NCBI RefSeq assembly: GCF_041262165.1
Contig: NZ_JBGCBY010000010.1
Span: forward strand, 198,241-262,240
From: Streptacidiphilus sp041262165
GTDB taxonomy: Bacteria > Actinomycetota > Actinomycetes > Streptomycetales > Streptomycetaceae
DNA length: 64,000 nucleotides
Direction of reading: 5' to 3'
Positions 1 to 8,505 of the stretch are shown piece after piece; the stretch's first letter is position 1, and each line of letters opens with the position of its first letter. The notes below the pieces were generated by a model, which made no database searches, was not told where the DNA came from, and worked only from the letters and a program-made list of their open reading frames with translations. The translations under genes were made by a program, and so were the position numbers.

Positions 1-8
1 GCGCCACC

Positions 9-2501
9 ATGCGAACACCGCTGCGCAGCACGCCACGCATCGCAAGGCACACCGCAACCAGCACCTCCCGGGCCCGAGGCGGAGCCGTCCTGGCCGTCCT
101 CGGGCTCTTCCTCGCCCTCGTCACGGGCACCGTGCCCGCGCGGGCCCTCCCGGCAGCCGCCGCCGCTGTCACCACCGCGATCACCGTCGACGGCTCCGGC
201 ACCGGCCGGACCTTCGACGGGATCGGCGCCATCAGCGGCGGCGGCGGCAACTCCCGCCTGCTGCTCGACTACCCCGAGCCCCAGCGCTCCCAGGTCCTCG
301 ACTACCTGTTCAAGCCCGACTACGGCGCGGCCCTGCAGATCCTCAAGGTCGAGATCGGCGGCGACACCAACTCCACCGACGGCGCCGAGTCGAGCATCGA
401 GCACACCCGGGGCACGGTGAACTGCTCCAACGGCTACGAGTGGTGGCTGATGGAGCAGGCCAAGGCACGCAACCCCGGCATCAAGCTGTACGCACTCTCG
501 TGGGGCGCACCGGGCTGGGTCGGCAACGGCAACTTCTGGTCCCAGGACATGGTGGACTACCTGGTCTCCTGGCTCGGCTGCGCGCAGCAGCACGGCCTGA
601 CCATCGACTACCTCGGCGGCTGGAACGAGCGCAGCTACAACGCCGCCTGGTACGAGAACCTGCACTCCACCCTGGCCGCCAAGGGCTTCGGCAGCACCAA
701 GGTGGTCGGCGCCGACGACAACTGGTCCATCGCCACCGCGATGCGCAGCGACAGCGCCCTCAACTCGGCCGTCGACATCATCGGCGTGCACTACCCCTGC
801 AGCTACATGTCCGCCATGACGAGTTGCGGCACCACCTCCGACGCACTCGCCACCGGCAAACAGCTGTGGGCGAGCGAGAACGGCTCCGAGGACGCCGAGA
901 CCGGGGCCCCGCCGATGGCCCGCGCCATCAACCGCGGCTACCTCGACGCCAAGCTGACCGCCTTCATCAACTGGCCCCTGGTGGCCGCGCTGTACCAGAA
1001 CCTCGGGTTCAACACGATGGGCCTGGTGACCGCCAACCAGCCCTGGTCCGGCGCCTACACCGTCGGACGCAGCCTGTGGGCGACCGCGCAGACCACCCAG
1101 TTCACCGCACCGGGTTGGAAGTACCTCGACCCGTCCTCCGGCTACCTCGGCGGCAACCGGTCCAACGGCAGCTACGTCAGCTACGCCGCCCCGGGTAAGG
1201 CGGCCTGGAGCACCGTCTTCGAGACCATGGACGCCACCGCCGCACAGACCGTCAGCCTCCAGGTGACCGGCGGGCTCCCGGCCGGCGCGCTGCACGTCTG
1301 GTCCACCGACTTCTCCAGCAACACCGCGACCGCGCACCTGGTTCCCGGCGCCGACCTCACCGCGACCGCGGGGACCTACCAACTCACCCTGCAGCCCGGC
1401 CACATCTACACCGTGACCACCACGACCGGGCAGAACTCCGGTGCGGTGGCCGGCCCGCAGCGCGGCGTACTCCAACTCCCCTACACGGACAGCCTGGCAG
1501 GCACGGCAACCGGCCAGGAGGCACGCTACTTCGCGGCGATGAACGGGGCGTTCGAGACCGAGGCGTGCGGCGGCGGCCGCTCCGGACGGTGCCTGCGCCA
1601 GCAGGCGGCGCAGACCCCGATCCGCTGGACCAACGAGTCCGCCGACCAGCCCTACACCATGATGGGCGACCTGAGCTGGGCCGACTACACCGTCAGCTCG
1701 GACGTGCTGCTGGAGCAGCCGGGCTCGGTCGAGGTGCTCGGCCGGGTCGGCACCCAGGGCCGCAACAACAACGGCCTGAACGCGTACCACCTGCGGGTCA
1801 GCGACACCGGCGCCTGGTCGCTGCTGAAGACCGACACCAGCTGGAACTTCACCACTCTGGCGAGCGGCACGACCACCCGGCTCGGCACCAACACCTGGCA
1901 CAACCTCGCGCTGTCCTTCCAGGGCAGCACCATCACCGCGAAGCTGGACGGGGCGACCCTCGGCACGGTGACCGACGGCAGCTACGCCGCAGGGCAGGTC
2001 GCGCTCGGGACTGCGGGTTACTACGGCGCCCAGTTCAGCAACCTGAGCATCACCCCCGGCACGACGGCCGCACTCGACGGTGTCTACCGGCTCGTCAACG
2101 CCAACAGCAGCCAGGTACTCGACGCCTCCGGCAACGGGACCGCCGACGGCACGCCGATCATCCAGTGGACGTCCAACGGCGGCGCCAACCAGCAGTGGCG
2201 GCTGACATCCACCGGTAACGGCTACTACACCGTGACCGGTGTCGCCAGCGGCAAGGTGCTGGACGTGCCCAAGCTGAGCACGGTGCCGGGAACGCAACTG
2301 GACCTGTGGACCGGCAACGGGGGCGCCAACCAGCAGTGGCTGGTGGTTCCGGCCGGATCGGGACGGTACACGCTGGAGTCCCGCTCGGACGCACAACTCG
2401 TGGACGTCAACGGCGCGTCGCTCACCGTCGGCGCCTCGGTGATCCAGTGGCCGGCCAACGGCGGCACGAACCAGCTCTGGCAGCTGGTGAAGATCGGCTG
2501 A
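9..2501 (+). CDS. Secreted GH59-like galactosidase (galactocerebrosidase family) with C-terminal ricin-type lectin domain
   Basis: Predicted extracellular glycosidase of 830 aa. Residues 1-46 form a long signal peptide ending near PARA. The (beta/alpha)8 region carries the GH59 hallmarks: GGWNER with the candidate acid/base Glu207 and ASENGSEDAE with the candidate nucleophile Glu290. A beta-sandwich/lectin-like part follows (about 480-680). From about residue 688 three QxW-type repeats (QQW, QQW, QLW) make a ricin B-type (CBM13/14) carbohydrate-binding module. By family knowledge it should release beta-galactose from galactosides or galactolipids; the bacterial substrate is not evident. The ATG lies 8 bases from the window edge, so its ribosome-binding site cannot be seen and a slightly earlier start is possible. 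A strong hairpin follows the stop, so it is probably monocistronic. Confidence 0.85.
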   Translation: MRTPLRSTPRIARHTATSTSRARGGAVLAVLGLFLALVTGTVPARALPAAAAAVTTAITVDGSGTGRTFDGIGAISGGGGNSRLLLDYPEPQRSQVLDYLFKPDYGAALQILKVEIGGDTNSTDGAESSIEHTRGTVNCSNGYEWWLMEQAKARNPGIKLYALSWGAPGWVGNGNFWSQDMVDYLVSWLGCAQQHGLTIDYLGGWNERSYNAAWYENLHSTLAAKGFGSTKVVGADDNWSIATAMRSDSALNSAVDIIGVHYPCSYMSAMTSCGTTSDALATGKQLWASENGSEDAETGAPPMARAINRGYLDAKLTAFINWPLVAALYQNLGFNTMGLVTANQPWSGAYTVGRSLWATAQTTQFTAPGWKYLDPSSGYLGGNRSNGSYVSYAAPGKAAWSTVFETMDATAAQTVSLQVTGGLPAGALHVWSTDFSSNTATAHLVPGADLTATAGTYQLTLQPGHIYTVTTTTGQNSGAVAGPQRGVLQLPYTDSLAGTATGQEARYFAAMNGAFETEACGGGRSGRCLRQQAAQTPIRWTNESADQPYTMMGDLSWADYTVSSDVLLEQPGSVEVLGRVGTQGRNNNGLNAYHLRVSDTGAWSLLKTDTSWNFTTLASGTTTRLGTNTWHNLALSFQGSTITAKLDGATLGTVTDGSYAAGQVALGTAGYYGAQFSNLSITPGTTAALDGVYRLVNANSSQVLDASGNGTADGTPIIQWTSNGGANQQWRLTSTGNGYYTVTGVASGKVLDVPKLSTVPGTQLDLWTGNGGANQQWLVVPAGSGRYTLESRSDAQLVDVNGASLTVGASVIQWPANGGTNQLWQLVKIG

Positions 2502-2541
2502 GCCGGAGCGAGCTAGTTCCCAGATCGTGAATGCCGGGCGA

Positions 2542-2592
2542 GGGGGTCCGCGGCGGAAAGACATGCTTTCCGGTCAAATGCCGCTGACCCCC
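2542..2592. terminator. Nested hairpin after the GH59 gene
   Basis: GGGGGTC (2542-2548) pairs with GACCCCC (2586-2592), enclosing a perfect 7-bp stem CGGAAAG/CTTTCCG with a 5-nt loop (2554-2572). It lies 40 bases after the GH59 stop and 140 bases before the ebo-type operon. It is a plausible intrinsic terminator without a U-tract, as is usual in high-GC actinomycetes. Confidence 0.55.
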
Positions 2593-2732
2593 TTGTCCGG
2601 CGACCCCACGGCTCACTAGCTTGTTCGCGGAACTGACGAGCCCTCAACCGTCGCCCTCATCGCCCCAGGCACACGGCAACCACCCCTCCGCGGCGCACCA
2701 CGTGACCACGATCGGATCGGGAAGAGGACTCC

Positions 2733-3914
2733 TTGGACGTCGACGGAATCCGCGCGGAGACCGAGCGGGTGGGGGTGTGGTTCGTCGGGGCCAGAGGATC
2801 GGTGGCGACCACGGCGATCGCCGGCGCGGCAGCGGTCAACGCGGGACTGGCCGGGCAGACCGGGCTGGTCACCGAGCTGCCCGGCTTCCCGCAGGACGCG
2901 CTCCCGCCGCTGGCCGGACTGGTCTTCGGCGGCCATGACGTCGCGACCACCCCGCTGCTCAAGCGCGCGGAGCAGCTGGCCCAGGGCGGCGTCCTGCCGA
3001 CCGGCCTGCCCGCGATGGTCCGCGGCGAACTCGACGCGGCGGACGCCGAGATCAGACCCGGCGTCCCGAACGGCGTCCCCGGGCCGCAGGCCGAGGAGTC
3101 GGCCAGACTGTGCACGGACATCCGCGACTTCCGCGCCCGGCACCGGCTGTCGCGGGTCGTGGTGGTCGACGTCTCCTCCACCGAACCGCCGGCGGCCCCG
3201 CACCCGGCCCACCACTCCGCCGAGGCCCTGGCGCCGGCGCTGGACGGGCCCGACCCCGTCCTCCCGCCCAGCGCCCTCTACGCGCACGCCGCGATCCGGT
3301 CCGGAAGCTCCCACGTCGGATTCACGCCCTCGACCGGGGTCCGGCTGCCGGCCCTCGCCGAACTCGCGCTGAGCTGCGGCGTTCCCTACGCGGGATACGA
3401 CGGCAAGACGGGCGAGACCCTGGTGAAGTCGGTGCTGGCTCCGCTGTTCTCGACGAGGGCCCTGAAGGTGCGCTCGTGGTCCGGGGTGAACCTGCTCGGC
3501 GGCGGCGACGGCGCCACGCTGGCCTCCCCGGAAGCGGCCGCCAGCAAGATGCAGTCCAAGCAGCGCGGGCTGGAGGCGATGCTGTCCGGTCCGGTCGAGG
3601 GCGCGGTGCACATCGACAACGTGCCGGAACTGGGCGACTGGAAGACCGCCTGGGACCACATCTCCTTCGAGGGCTTCCTCGGTGTCCGGATGACGATGTC
3701 CTTCACCTGGGCGGGCTGCGACTCCGCGCTGGCCGCCCCACTGGTGCTCGACCTGGCCCGGCTCACAGCCGCAGCCCACGCGGCCGGACGGTCAGGCCCG
3801 CTGCCGGAACTGGCCTTCTTCTTCAAGGAGCCGCTGGGCACGGACGAGCACCGGCTGCTCCCCCAGTACGAGTTACTGCGCGCCTTCGCCGGGTCGCTGG
3901 GGCGGCCCCGGTGA
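2733..3914 (+). CDS. Inositol-3-phosphate synthase family protein, first gene of the ebo-type operon
   Basis: 393 aa, typical for bacterial myo-inositol-1-phosphate synthases, which convert glucose 6-phosphate to inositol 3-phosphate with tightly bound NAD. Visible are the NAD-binding GARGSVATT near the N-terminus, the conserved GYDGKTGETLVKS segment, WSGVNLLGGGDG, and C-terminal DHISFEGFLG and FFFKEPLG. The TTG start at 2733 is chosen because GAAGAGGA stands just upstream. The stop overlaps the GTG of the prenyltransferase-like gene (GTGA, 3911-3914), so translation is coupled. Context matters: in cyanobacterial ebo clusters the cyclase position is held by the dehydroquinate-synthase-like EboD, and here a different NAD-dependent sugar-phosphate cyclase occupies it. 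It may therefore make a cyclitol for this pathway rather than serve general inositol or mycothiol supply. The family call is firm; the product is inferred. Confidence 0.88.
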   Translation: MDVDGIRAETERVGVWFVGARGSVATTAIAGAAAVNAGLAGQTGLVTELPGFPQDALPPLAGLVFGGHDVATTPLLKRAEQLAQGGVLPTGLPAMVRGELDAADAEIRPGVPNGVPGPQAEESARLCTDIRDFRARHRLSRVVVVDVSSTEPPAAPHPAHHSAEALAPALDGPDPVLPPSALYAHAAIRSGSSHVGFTPSTGVRLPALAELALSCGVPYAGYDGKTGETLVKSVLAPLFSTRALKVRSWSGVNLLGGGDGATLASPEAAASKMQSKQRGLEAMLSGPVEGAVHIDNVPELGDWKTAWDHISFEGFLGVRMTMSFTWAGCDSALAAPLVLDLARLTAAAHAAGRSGPLPELAFFFKEPLGTDEHRLLPQYELLRAFAGSLGRPR

Positions 3915-4810
3915 AGGCCCTGCCCCGCACCGCGGACCTGCTCGACCTGGTCAGGGCGCCCGCAGCGCTCACCGTGCCCGGCGACTGCGTGGTCGGCGCG
4001 GCGGCGGCCGGTTTCCCCTTCGGAGCCGCCGCCACCGCCGGACTGGCCGGCTCGTCGGCGCTGCTCTACTGGTCCGGGATGGCGCTCAACGACTACGCCG
4101 ACCGGGACCTCGACCGGCAGCAGCGACCTGAACGTCCATTACCTTCGGGTCGAGTGACCGAACGTCAGGCCCTGGCACTGGCCGTGTCGCTGAGCGCGGC
4201 GGGCCTGGGCCTGGCCGCGGCGTGCGGCGGCACACGGGCGCTGGCCGTCGCCGCCCCGCTCGCCGCAGCGGTGTGGAGCTACGACCTGTGGGGGAAGTCG
4301 ACGCCCCTCGCCGGACCGCTGATGGCGGCCTGCCGCACCCTGGACGTGCTGCTCGGCGCGGGCAGCGGGCGGATGCGAGCGGCGCTGCCGGCCGCTCTCA
4401 CGGTCGGCGCGCACACCCTGGTGGTGATGCGGCTCAGCTCCGGTGAGGTGGGCGGGGGCACTCGGGTCGTCCCGGCAGGTGCCTTGGCCGGGACCGGAGC
4501 AGTCCTCGCCCTGGGCTTCCTGATCCGAAGCGGCGCGGACGACGATCGGGCGTCCGTCCGGTGGCGGGCCGCTCCCGCCGCGCTCTACGCGGCCACCGCA
4601 GTGCCGCCGCAGCTCGCCGCCCTGCGCGCCCCCGACGGCCCGAAGCTGCGCGCGGCGACCGGCGCGGCCATCCACTCCCTGATCCCGCTGCAGGCGCTGC
4701 TCGCCGCAGCGTCCTCGCGCCGGGGACGCACTGCCGCGCTGCTGTCCGGAGCAGTCATCACGCTGCTGCCGCTCGCGCGGTGGCTGGGGCGAAAGGCATC
4801 CGTCACGTGA
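3911..4810 (+). CDS. eboC: UbiA-superfamily membrane prenyltransferase (EboC-like)
   Basis: 299 aa, predicted polytopic membrane protein rich in Ala/Leu/Gly segments. The first aspartate-rich motif of UbiA enzymes is intact (N60-D61-x2-D64-x3-D68), followed by RPLPSGRV. The second half has YDLWGKSTPLAGPLMAACR and lacks a clear second Asp-rich motif, as in EboC-type and SCO3242-type proteins. By family knowledge UbiA proteins transfer prenyl or polyprenyl-phosphate groups to polar acceptors at the membrane; a cyclitol from the preceding gene product would be a sensible acceptor, but that is inference. Both ends overlap neighbours through GTGA (3911 and 4807), giving translational coupling. Membership of UbiA is secure, substrate unknown. 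Confidence 0.85.
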   Translation: MKALPRTADLLDLVRAPAALTVPGDCVVGAAAAGFPFGAAATAGLAGSSALLYWSGMALNDYADRDLDRQQRPERPLPSGRVTERQALALAVSLSAAGLGLAAACGGTRALAVAAPLAAAVWSYDLWGKSTPLAGPLMAACRTLDVLLGAGSGRMRAALPAALTVGAHTLVVMRLSSGEVGGGTRVVPAGALAGTGAVLALGFLIRSGADDDRASVRWRAAPAALYAATAVPPQLAALRAPDGPKLRAATGAAIHSLIPLQALLAAASSRRGRTAALLSGAVITLLPLARWLGRKASVT

Positions 4811-6429
4811 GTCCGCTGAGTCCGCCGAGTCCTGCCGGTCCTCCCAAGCCCATGCGTCCGCTGCGCTTCGCCTACGGAACCAACGGTTTCGCCGACCACC
4901 GCCTCTCCGACGCACTCGGGGTCCTGGCCGATCTGGGCTACCAGGGCGTCTCGCTGACCCTGGACCACCATCATCTCGACCCCTACGCCCGCGACTTGCC
5001 CGAGCGTCTGCGCGCGGTCCGGCGGCGGCTGGAGCAACTCGGCCTCGCCGTCGTCGTCGAGACCGGCGCCCGCTACCTGCTCGACCCGGTGGCCAAGCAC
5101 CAGCCGACCCTGCTCAGCCCGGATCCCGGACCAAGACTCGACCTGCTGCTGCGCGCCATACGGATGGCGCCGGAGCTGGGCTCGGAGGTGGTGTCGCTGT
5201 GGAGCGGCACGGCGCTGCCCGAACCGGGGGCAGCGGCGGAGGCCGCCTTCGAGCGGCTGCGCGCGGGCTGCGCACAACTGCTGGACGCGGCCCGGGCAGC
5301 CGGAGTGCGGCTGGGCTTCGAGCCCGAACCGGGCATGTTCGTCGCGGACCTGGCCGGGTACGAGCGGTTGGCCGCCTCGCTCGGCGATCCGGACGGCTTC
5401 GGCCTGACCCTGGACCTGGGGCACTGCCTGTGTGTGGAGGACGAGTCGGTGGCGGACTGCGTGCGCAGAGCCGGGCACCGGCTGGTGCACGTCCAGATCG
5501 AGGACATGCGCAGGGGGGTGCACGAGCACCTGGAGTTCGGCACCGGCGAGGTCGAGTTTCCCCCGGCACTGGCCGCGCTCGCCGAGGTCGGCTACGCGGG
5601 GCTGGTGAGTGTGGAGCTGCCACGCCACTCGCACGCGGCGCCGACGGTGGCGCGGCGGTCGCTGCGGTTTCTGGAGGCCGCCTGGTCGTCGGTGGCGGGC
5701 GCGGCGCCCAGTCCACACACCGCGGAGACGGACCCGGCCGCCGACCCCACCGCCGTCTCGGAGCAGCAGGCCGCGGAGCTGGATGCCGCGGAGCAGCAGG
5801 CCGCCGTGCTGGAGGCCGCCGTGCTGGAGGCGTTGGACAGCCGCGGCACGGCCTGGCTGCGGCGCGCGCGGACCACCCTCGCCGACGACCCGTCAGCGAT
5901 CCTCGACCTGTTTCCCGCCGCCGCCCGCGAGACCGGCCGGGGCCCCCTTCGGCCCTCCGACGACGCGGACGGACGGCTGATCCAGGACGCCGTGCGGGCA
6001 CTGCTGCTGCGGTCGCTGACCACCGGCCGGGCCCGGACCGCGACCTGGCTGTACCAGCACGGGGACGCCGCCGAACGGCGCGCCGTCCTGCTGGCGCTGC
6101 CGCTGCTCGACGCGGGCGGCACGCTGCTGCCGCTGGTCCACGATGCCCTGCGGACCAACGACCGCCGCCTGGTCGCAGCCGCCCTCGGCCGCTACGGCGC
6201 GCACTGGTTGGACCAGGACTCCTACCGGCACGCCGTCCTGAAGTGCCTGTTCCTGGACATCCCGCTGAGCTCGGTGCACGGCCTGTCGCAGCGTCAGGAC
6301 GCCGAGCTGGGACGGATGGTGGCCTCCTATGCCGAGGAGCGCACGGCCGCGTCCCGCCCGGTGCCGGTGGACGCACAGCGGCTGCTGGACTCTCTCGGCA
6401 CCCATCCCTTGGACATCTTGGAGGTCTGA
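4807..6429 (+). CDS. Fusion: sugar-isomerase-like TIM barrel plus EboA domain
   Basis: 540 aa. Residues about 18-292 are an AP-endonuclease-2/xylose-isomerase-like TIM barrel: FAYGTNGFADH at the start, the metal-ligand-type strand GFEPEPGMF, LTLDLGHC, LVHVQIEDM, GTGEVEFPPAL and SVELPRHSH. A low-complexity Glu/Ala linker (about 293-338, repeated EQQAAEL units) leads to a C-terminal EboA-like helical domain, recognisable from RGTAWLRRART, LLRSLTTGRARTATWLYQHGD, RTNDRRLVAAALGRYGA and LKCLFLDIPL. As I know them, these domains are usually separate proteins, so one chain for both is unusual. The GTG start at 4807 overlaps the previous stop (GTGA). An internal ATG at 4852 is the alternative, but no ribosome-binding site precedes it. 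The next gene's GGAGG lies inside the 3' end. Confidence 0.8.
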   Translation: MSPLSPPSPAGPPKPMRPLRFAYGTNGFADHRLSDALGVLADLGYQGVSLTLDHHHLDPYARDLPERLRAVRRRLEQLGLAVVVETGARYLLDPVAKHQPTLLSPDPGPRLDLLLRAIRMAPELGSEVVSLWSGTALPEPGAAAEAAFERLRAGCAQLLDAARAAGVRLGFEPEPGMFVADLAGYERLAASLGDPDGFGLTLDLGHCLCVEDESVADCVRRAGHRLVHVQIEDMRRGVHEHLEFGTGEVEFPPALAALAEVGYAGLVSVELPRHSHAAPTVARRSLRFLEAAWSSVAGAAPSPHTAETDPAADPTAVSEQQAAELDAAEQQAAVLEAAVLEALDSRGTAWLRRARTTLADDPSAILDLFPAAARETGRGPLRPSDDADGRLIQDAVRALLLRSLTTGRARTATWLYQHGDAAERRAVLLALPLLDAGGTLLPLVHDALRTNDRRLVAAALGRYGAHWLDQDSYRHAVLKCLFLDIPLSSVHGLSQRQDAELGRMVASYAEERTAASRPVPVDAQRLLDSLGTHPLDILEV

Positions 6430-6430
6430 C

Positions 6431-7318
6431 GTGCGCATCGTCGATCCGCACATCCACATGACGTCCCGCACCACCGACGACTACGAAACCATGCACCGCG
6501 CGGGGGTGCGAGTGGTACTCGAACCCTCCTTCTGGCTGGGGCAGCCGCGTACCTCGACGGCCAGCTTCACCGACTACTTCGACTCGCTGCTCGGCTGGGA
6601 GCCCTACCGGGCCGCCCAGTTCGGCATCCACCACTACTGCGCGCTGGCGCTCAACCCCAAGGAGGCGAACGACCCGCGCTGCCGCGGAGTCCTCGACGTC
6701 CTGCCGCGCTACCTGGCGAAGGACTCGGTGCTGGCGGTCGGCGAGGTCGGCTACGACTCGATGACCCCCGCCGAGGACGAGGTGCTGGCGCGGCAACTGG
6801 AACTGGCTCTGGCGCAGCGGCTCCCCGTCCTGGTGCACACCCCCCACCGGGACAAGGCAGCCGGCACCACCCGCACCCTGGACGTGGTCAAGGAGGCCGG
6901 ACTCGCGCCCGAGGACGTCCTGATCGACCACCTCAACGAGGTGACGATCCGGCAGGTCGCGGACTCGGGCTGCTGGATGGGCTTCTCCATCTACCCCGAG
7001 ACCAAGATGGACCCGGAGCGGATGGTCCGGCTGCTGACCGAGTTCGGAACGGACCGGATCCTGGTCAACTCGGCCGCCGACTGGGGCCGCAGCGACCCGT
7101 TACTGACCCGTGCGACGGGAGAGGCGATGCTCGCCGCCGGGTTCGACGACGACCAGGTGGACCAGGTCCTGTGGCGCAACCCGCTGGAGTTCCTCGCCCG
7201 CAGCGGCCGCCTCGACCTGTCCGCCGACCTGACCCTGGGTCCGCCACTCGACCCGTCGCTCGACGCCGGGCGGAACTCGGGCCGGAACTCGGTCCTGCGC
7301 GGCGAGCGCGCGAGCTGA
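6431..7318 (+). CDS. eboB: TatD-family metal-dependent hydrolase (EboB-like)
   Basis: 295 aa. Starts MRIVDPHIHM, giving the N-terminal H7-x-H9 metal pair of TatD/amidohydrolase barrels; GEVGYD, LVHTPHRDK and LIDHLNE supply the expected Glu and later His ligands, and NSAADWGRSDP the terminal Asp. GTG at 6431 has GGAGG at 6420-6424 with a 6-nt gap. An upstream in-frame start would overlap the preceding gene heavily and is rejected. TatD proteins are often metal-dependent nucleases, but members embedded in ebo clusters are thought to act on a small metabolite. Five bases separate it from eboE. Confidence 0.85.
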   Translation: MRIVDPHIHMTSRTTDDYETMHRAGVRVVLEPSFWLGQPRTSTASFTDYFDSLLGWEPYRAAQFGIHHYCALALNPKEANDPRCRGVLDVLPRYLAKDSVLAVGEVGYDSMTPAEDEVLARQLELALAQRLPVLVHTPHRDKAAGTTRTLDVVKEAGLAPEDVLIDHLNEVTIRQVADSGCWMGFSIYPETKMDPERMVRLLTEFGTDRILVNSAADWGRSDPLLTRATGEAMLAAGFDDDQVDQVLWRNPLEFLARSGRLDLSADLTLGPPLDPSLDAGRNSGRNSVLRGERAS

Positions 7319-7323
7319 CTGAG

Positions 7324-8505
7324 ATGCGCTTCCTGCACTCTGACGGTACGGCCGTCCACCTCGCGTACTGCACCAACGTCCATCCCGCGCAGGACCTGCC
7401 GGGTGTCCTCGACCAGCTCGACCGCTTCGCGCTGCCGGTTCGCTCAGTCTTGGGCTGGAACCGGCTGTCCCTGGGCCTGTGGCTCGCCGCCCCGGTGGCC
7501 CGGGCGCTGCGCGAGGAACCCGCCCTGGTCGACCGGCTCCGCAAGGAGCTCGCCGCCAGAGAGCTGGAGGTGGTCACCCTCAACGGCTTCCCCTACAGCG
7601 GCTTCCACGACGCGTCCGTCAAGCACGGCGTGTACCGGCCCGACTGGTCGGAGCCGGCACGGCTCGACTACACCCTCGACCTCGCCGACCTGCTGGCCCA
7701 GTTGATGCCCCAGGACGCGGCACGCGGCAGCGTCTCGACCCTGCCGCTGGGCCGCCCGGAAGGATGGGCGCCCCGGGCCCGGGACCGGGCCCTGCGCCAA
7801 CTGGACGTCCTCGCAACGCGCTTGGCTGCCGTCGAGGCGGACTCCGGGCGAGTCGTCCGGTTGGGCCTGGAGCCGGAGCCCGGCTGCGTGGTCGACAACA
7901 CCGCCGACCTCGCCCGACACCTCACCACACTGGACCCGAACCGGATCGGGATCTGTCTGGACGCCTGCCATCTCGCCGTGTCCTTCGAGGGGCCCGCCGC
8001 CGCGCTGCGTCGGATCGAGCAGCTCGGCCTCTCCGTGGTCAAGCTCCAGGCGAGTTGCGCGGTCGAGGCCGCCGACCCCGCCGCACCCGCTGTCCGCGAC
8101 GCGCTCGCCGCCTTCGCCGAACCCCGCTTCCTGCACCAGACCCGCGAGCTGGGCCCGGACGGAGTCGTCGCCCGCGCCGACGACCTCCCGTTCGCCCTGG
8201 GGCCAGGTCCGGGCGCGCTCCCGGCCGCCGGACCGTGGCGAGTGCACTTCCACGTCCCGCTGCACGCCGACCCGGCGCCCCCGCTCACCGCCACCCGCAC
8301 GGTCCTGGAGGACACCTTGCTCGCACTCCTCGGCGGCGCGACCGCCCGAACCGACCACGTCGAGGTGGAGACCTACACCTGGCAGGTCCTGCCGGAGGAC
8401 CTGCGCCCGGTGGACGACGCCGCGCTCGCGGCTGGCATCGCCGCCGAGCTGCGCTGGGCCGCCGCCCGGCTGGCCGCGCTCGGACTCACGGCGGTGGACC
8501 GGTGA
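7324..8505 (+). CDS. eboE: EboE-like metabolite-traffic protein, xylose-isomerase-type TIM barrel
   Basis: 393 aa. Characteristic EboE features are the opening HLAYCTNVHPAQDL, TLNGFPYSGFH, YTLDLADLLA, GLEPEPGCVVDN, GICLDACHLAVSFE, VKLQASCA and the closing HVEVETYTWQVLPE. The many conserved His/Glu/Asp residues on barrel strands suggest a divalent-metal site. The ATG at 7324 follows the previous stop by 5 bases; the ribosome-binding site is weak, consistent with coupled translation. The stop overlaps the next GTG (8502-8505). In cyanobacteria the ebo genes are needed to move a scytonemin precursor to the periplasm; a comparable transport or maturation role here is inference. Confidence 0.85.
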   Translation: MRFLHSDGTAVHLAYCTNVHPAQDLPGVLDQLDRFALPVRSVLGWNRLSLGLWLAAPVARALREEPALVDRLRKELAARELEVVTLNGFPYSGFHDASVKHGVYRPDWSEPARLDYTLDLADLLAQLMPQDAARGSVSTLPLGRPEGWAPRARDRALRQLDVLATRLAAVEADSGRVVRLGLEPEPGCVVDNTADLARHLTTLDPNRIGICLDACHLAVSFEGPAAALRRIEQLGLSVVKLQASCAVEAADPAAPAVRDALAAFAEPRFLHQTRELGPDGVVARADDLPFALGPGPGALPAAGPWRVHFHVPLHADPAPPLTATRTVLEDTLLALLGGATARTDHVEVETYTWQVLPEDLRPVDDAALAAGIAAELRWAAARLAALGLTAVDR

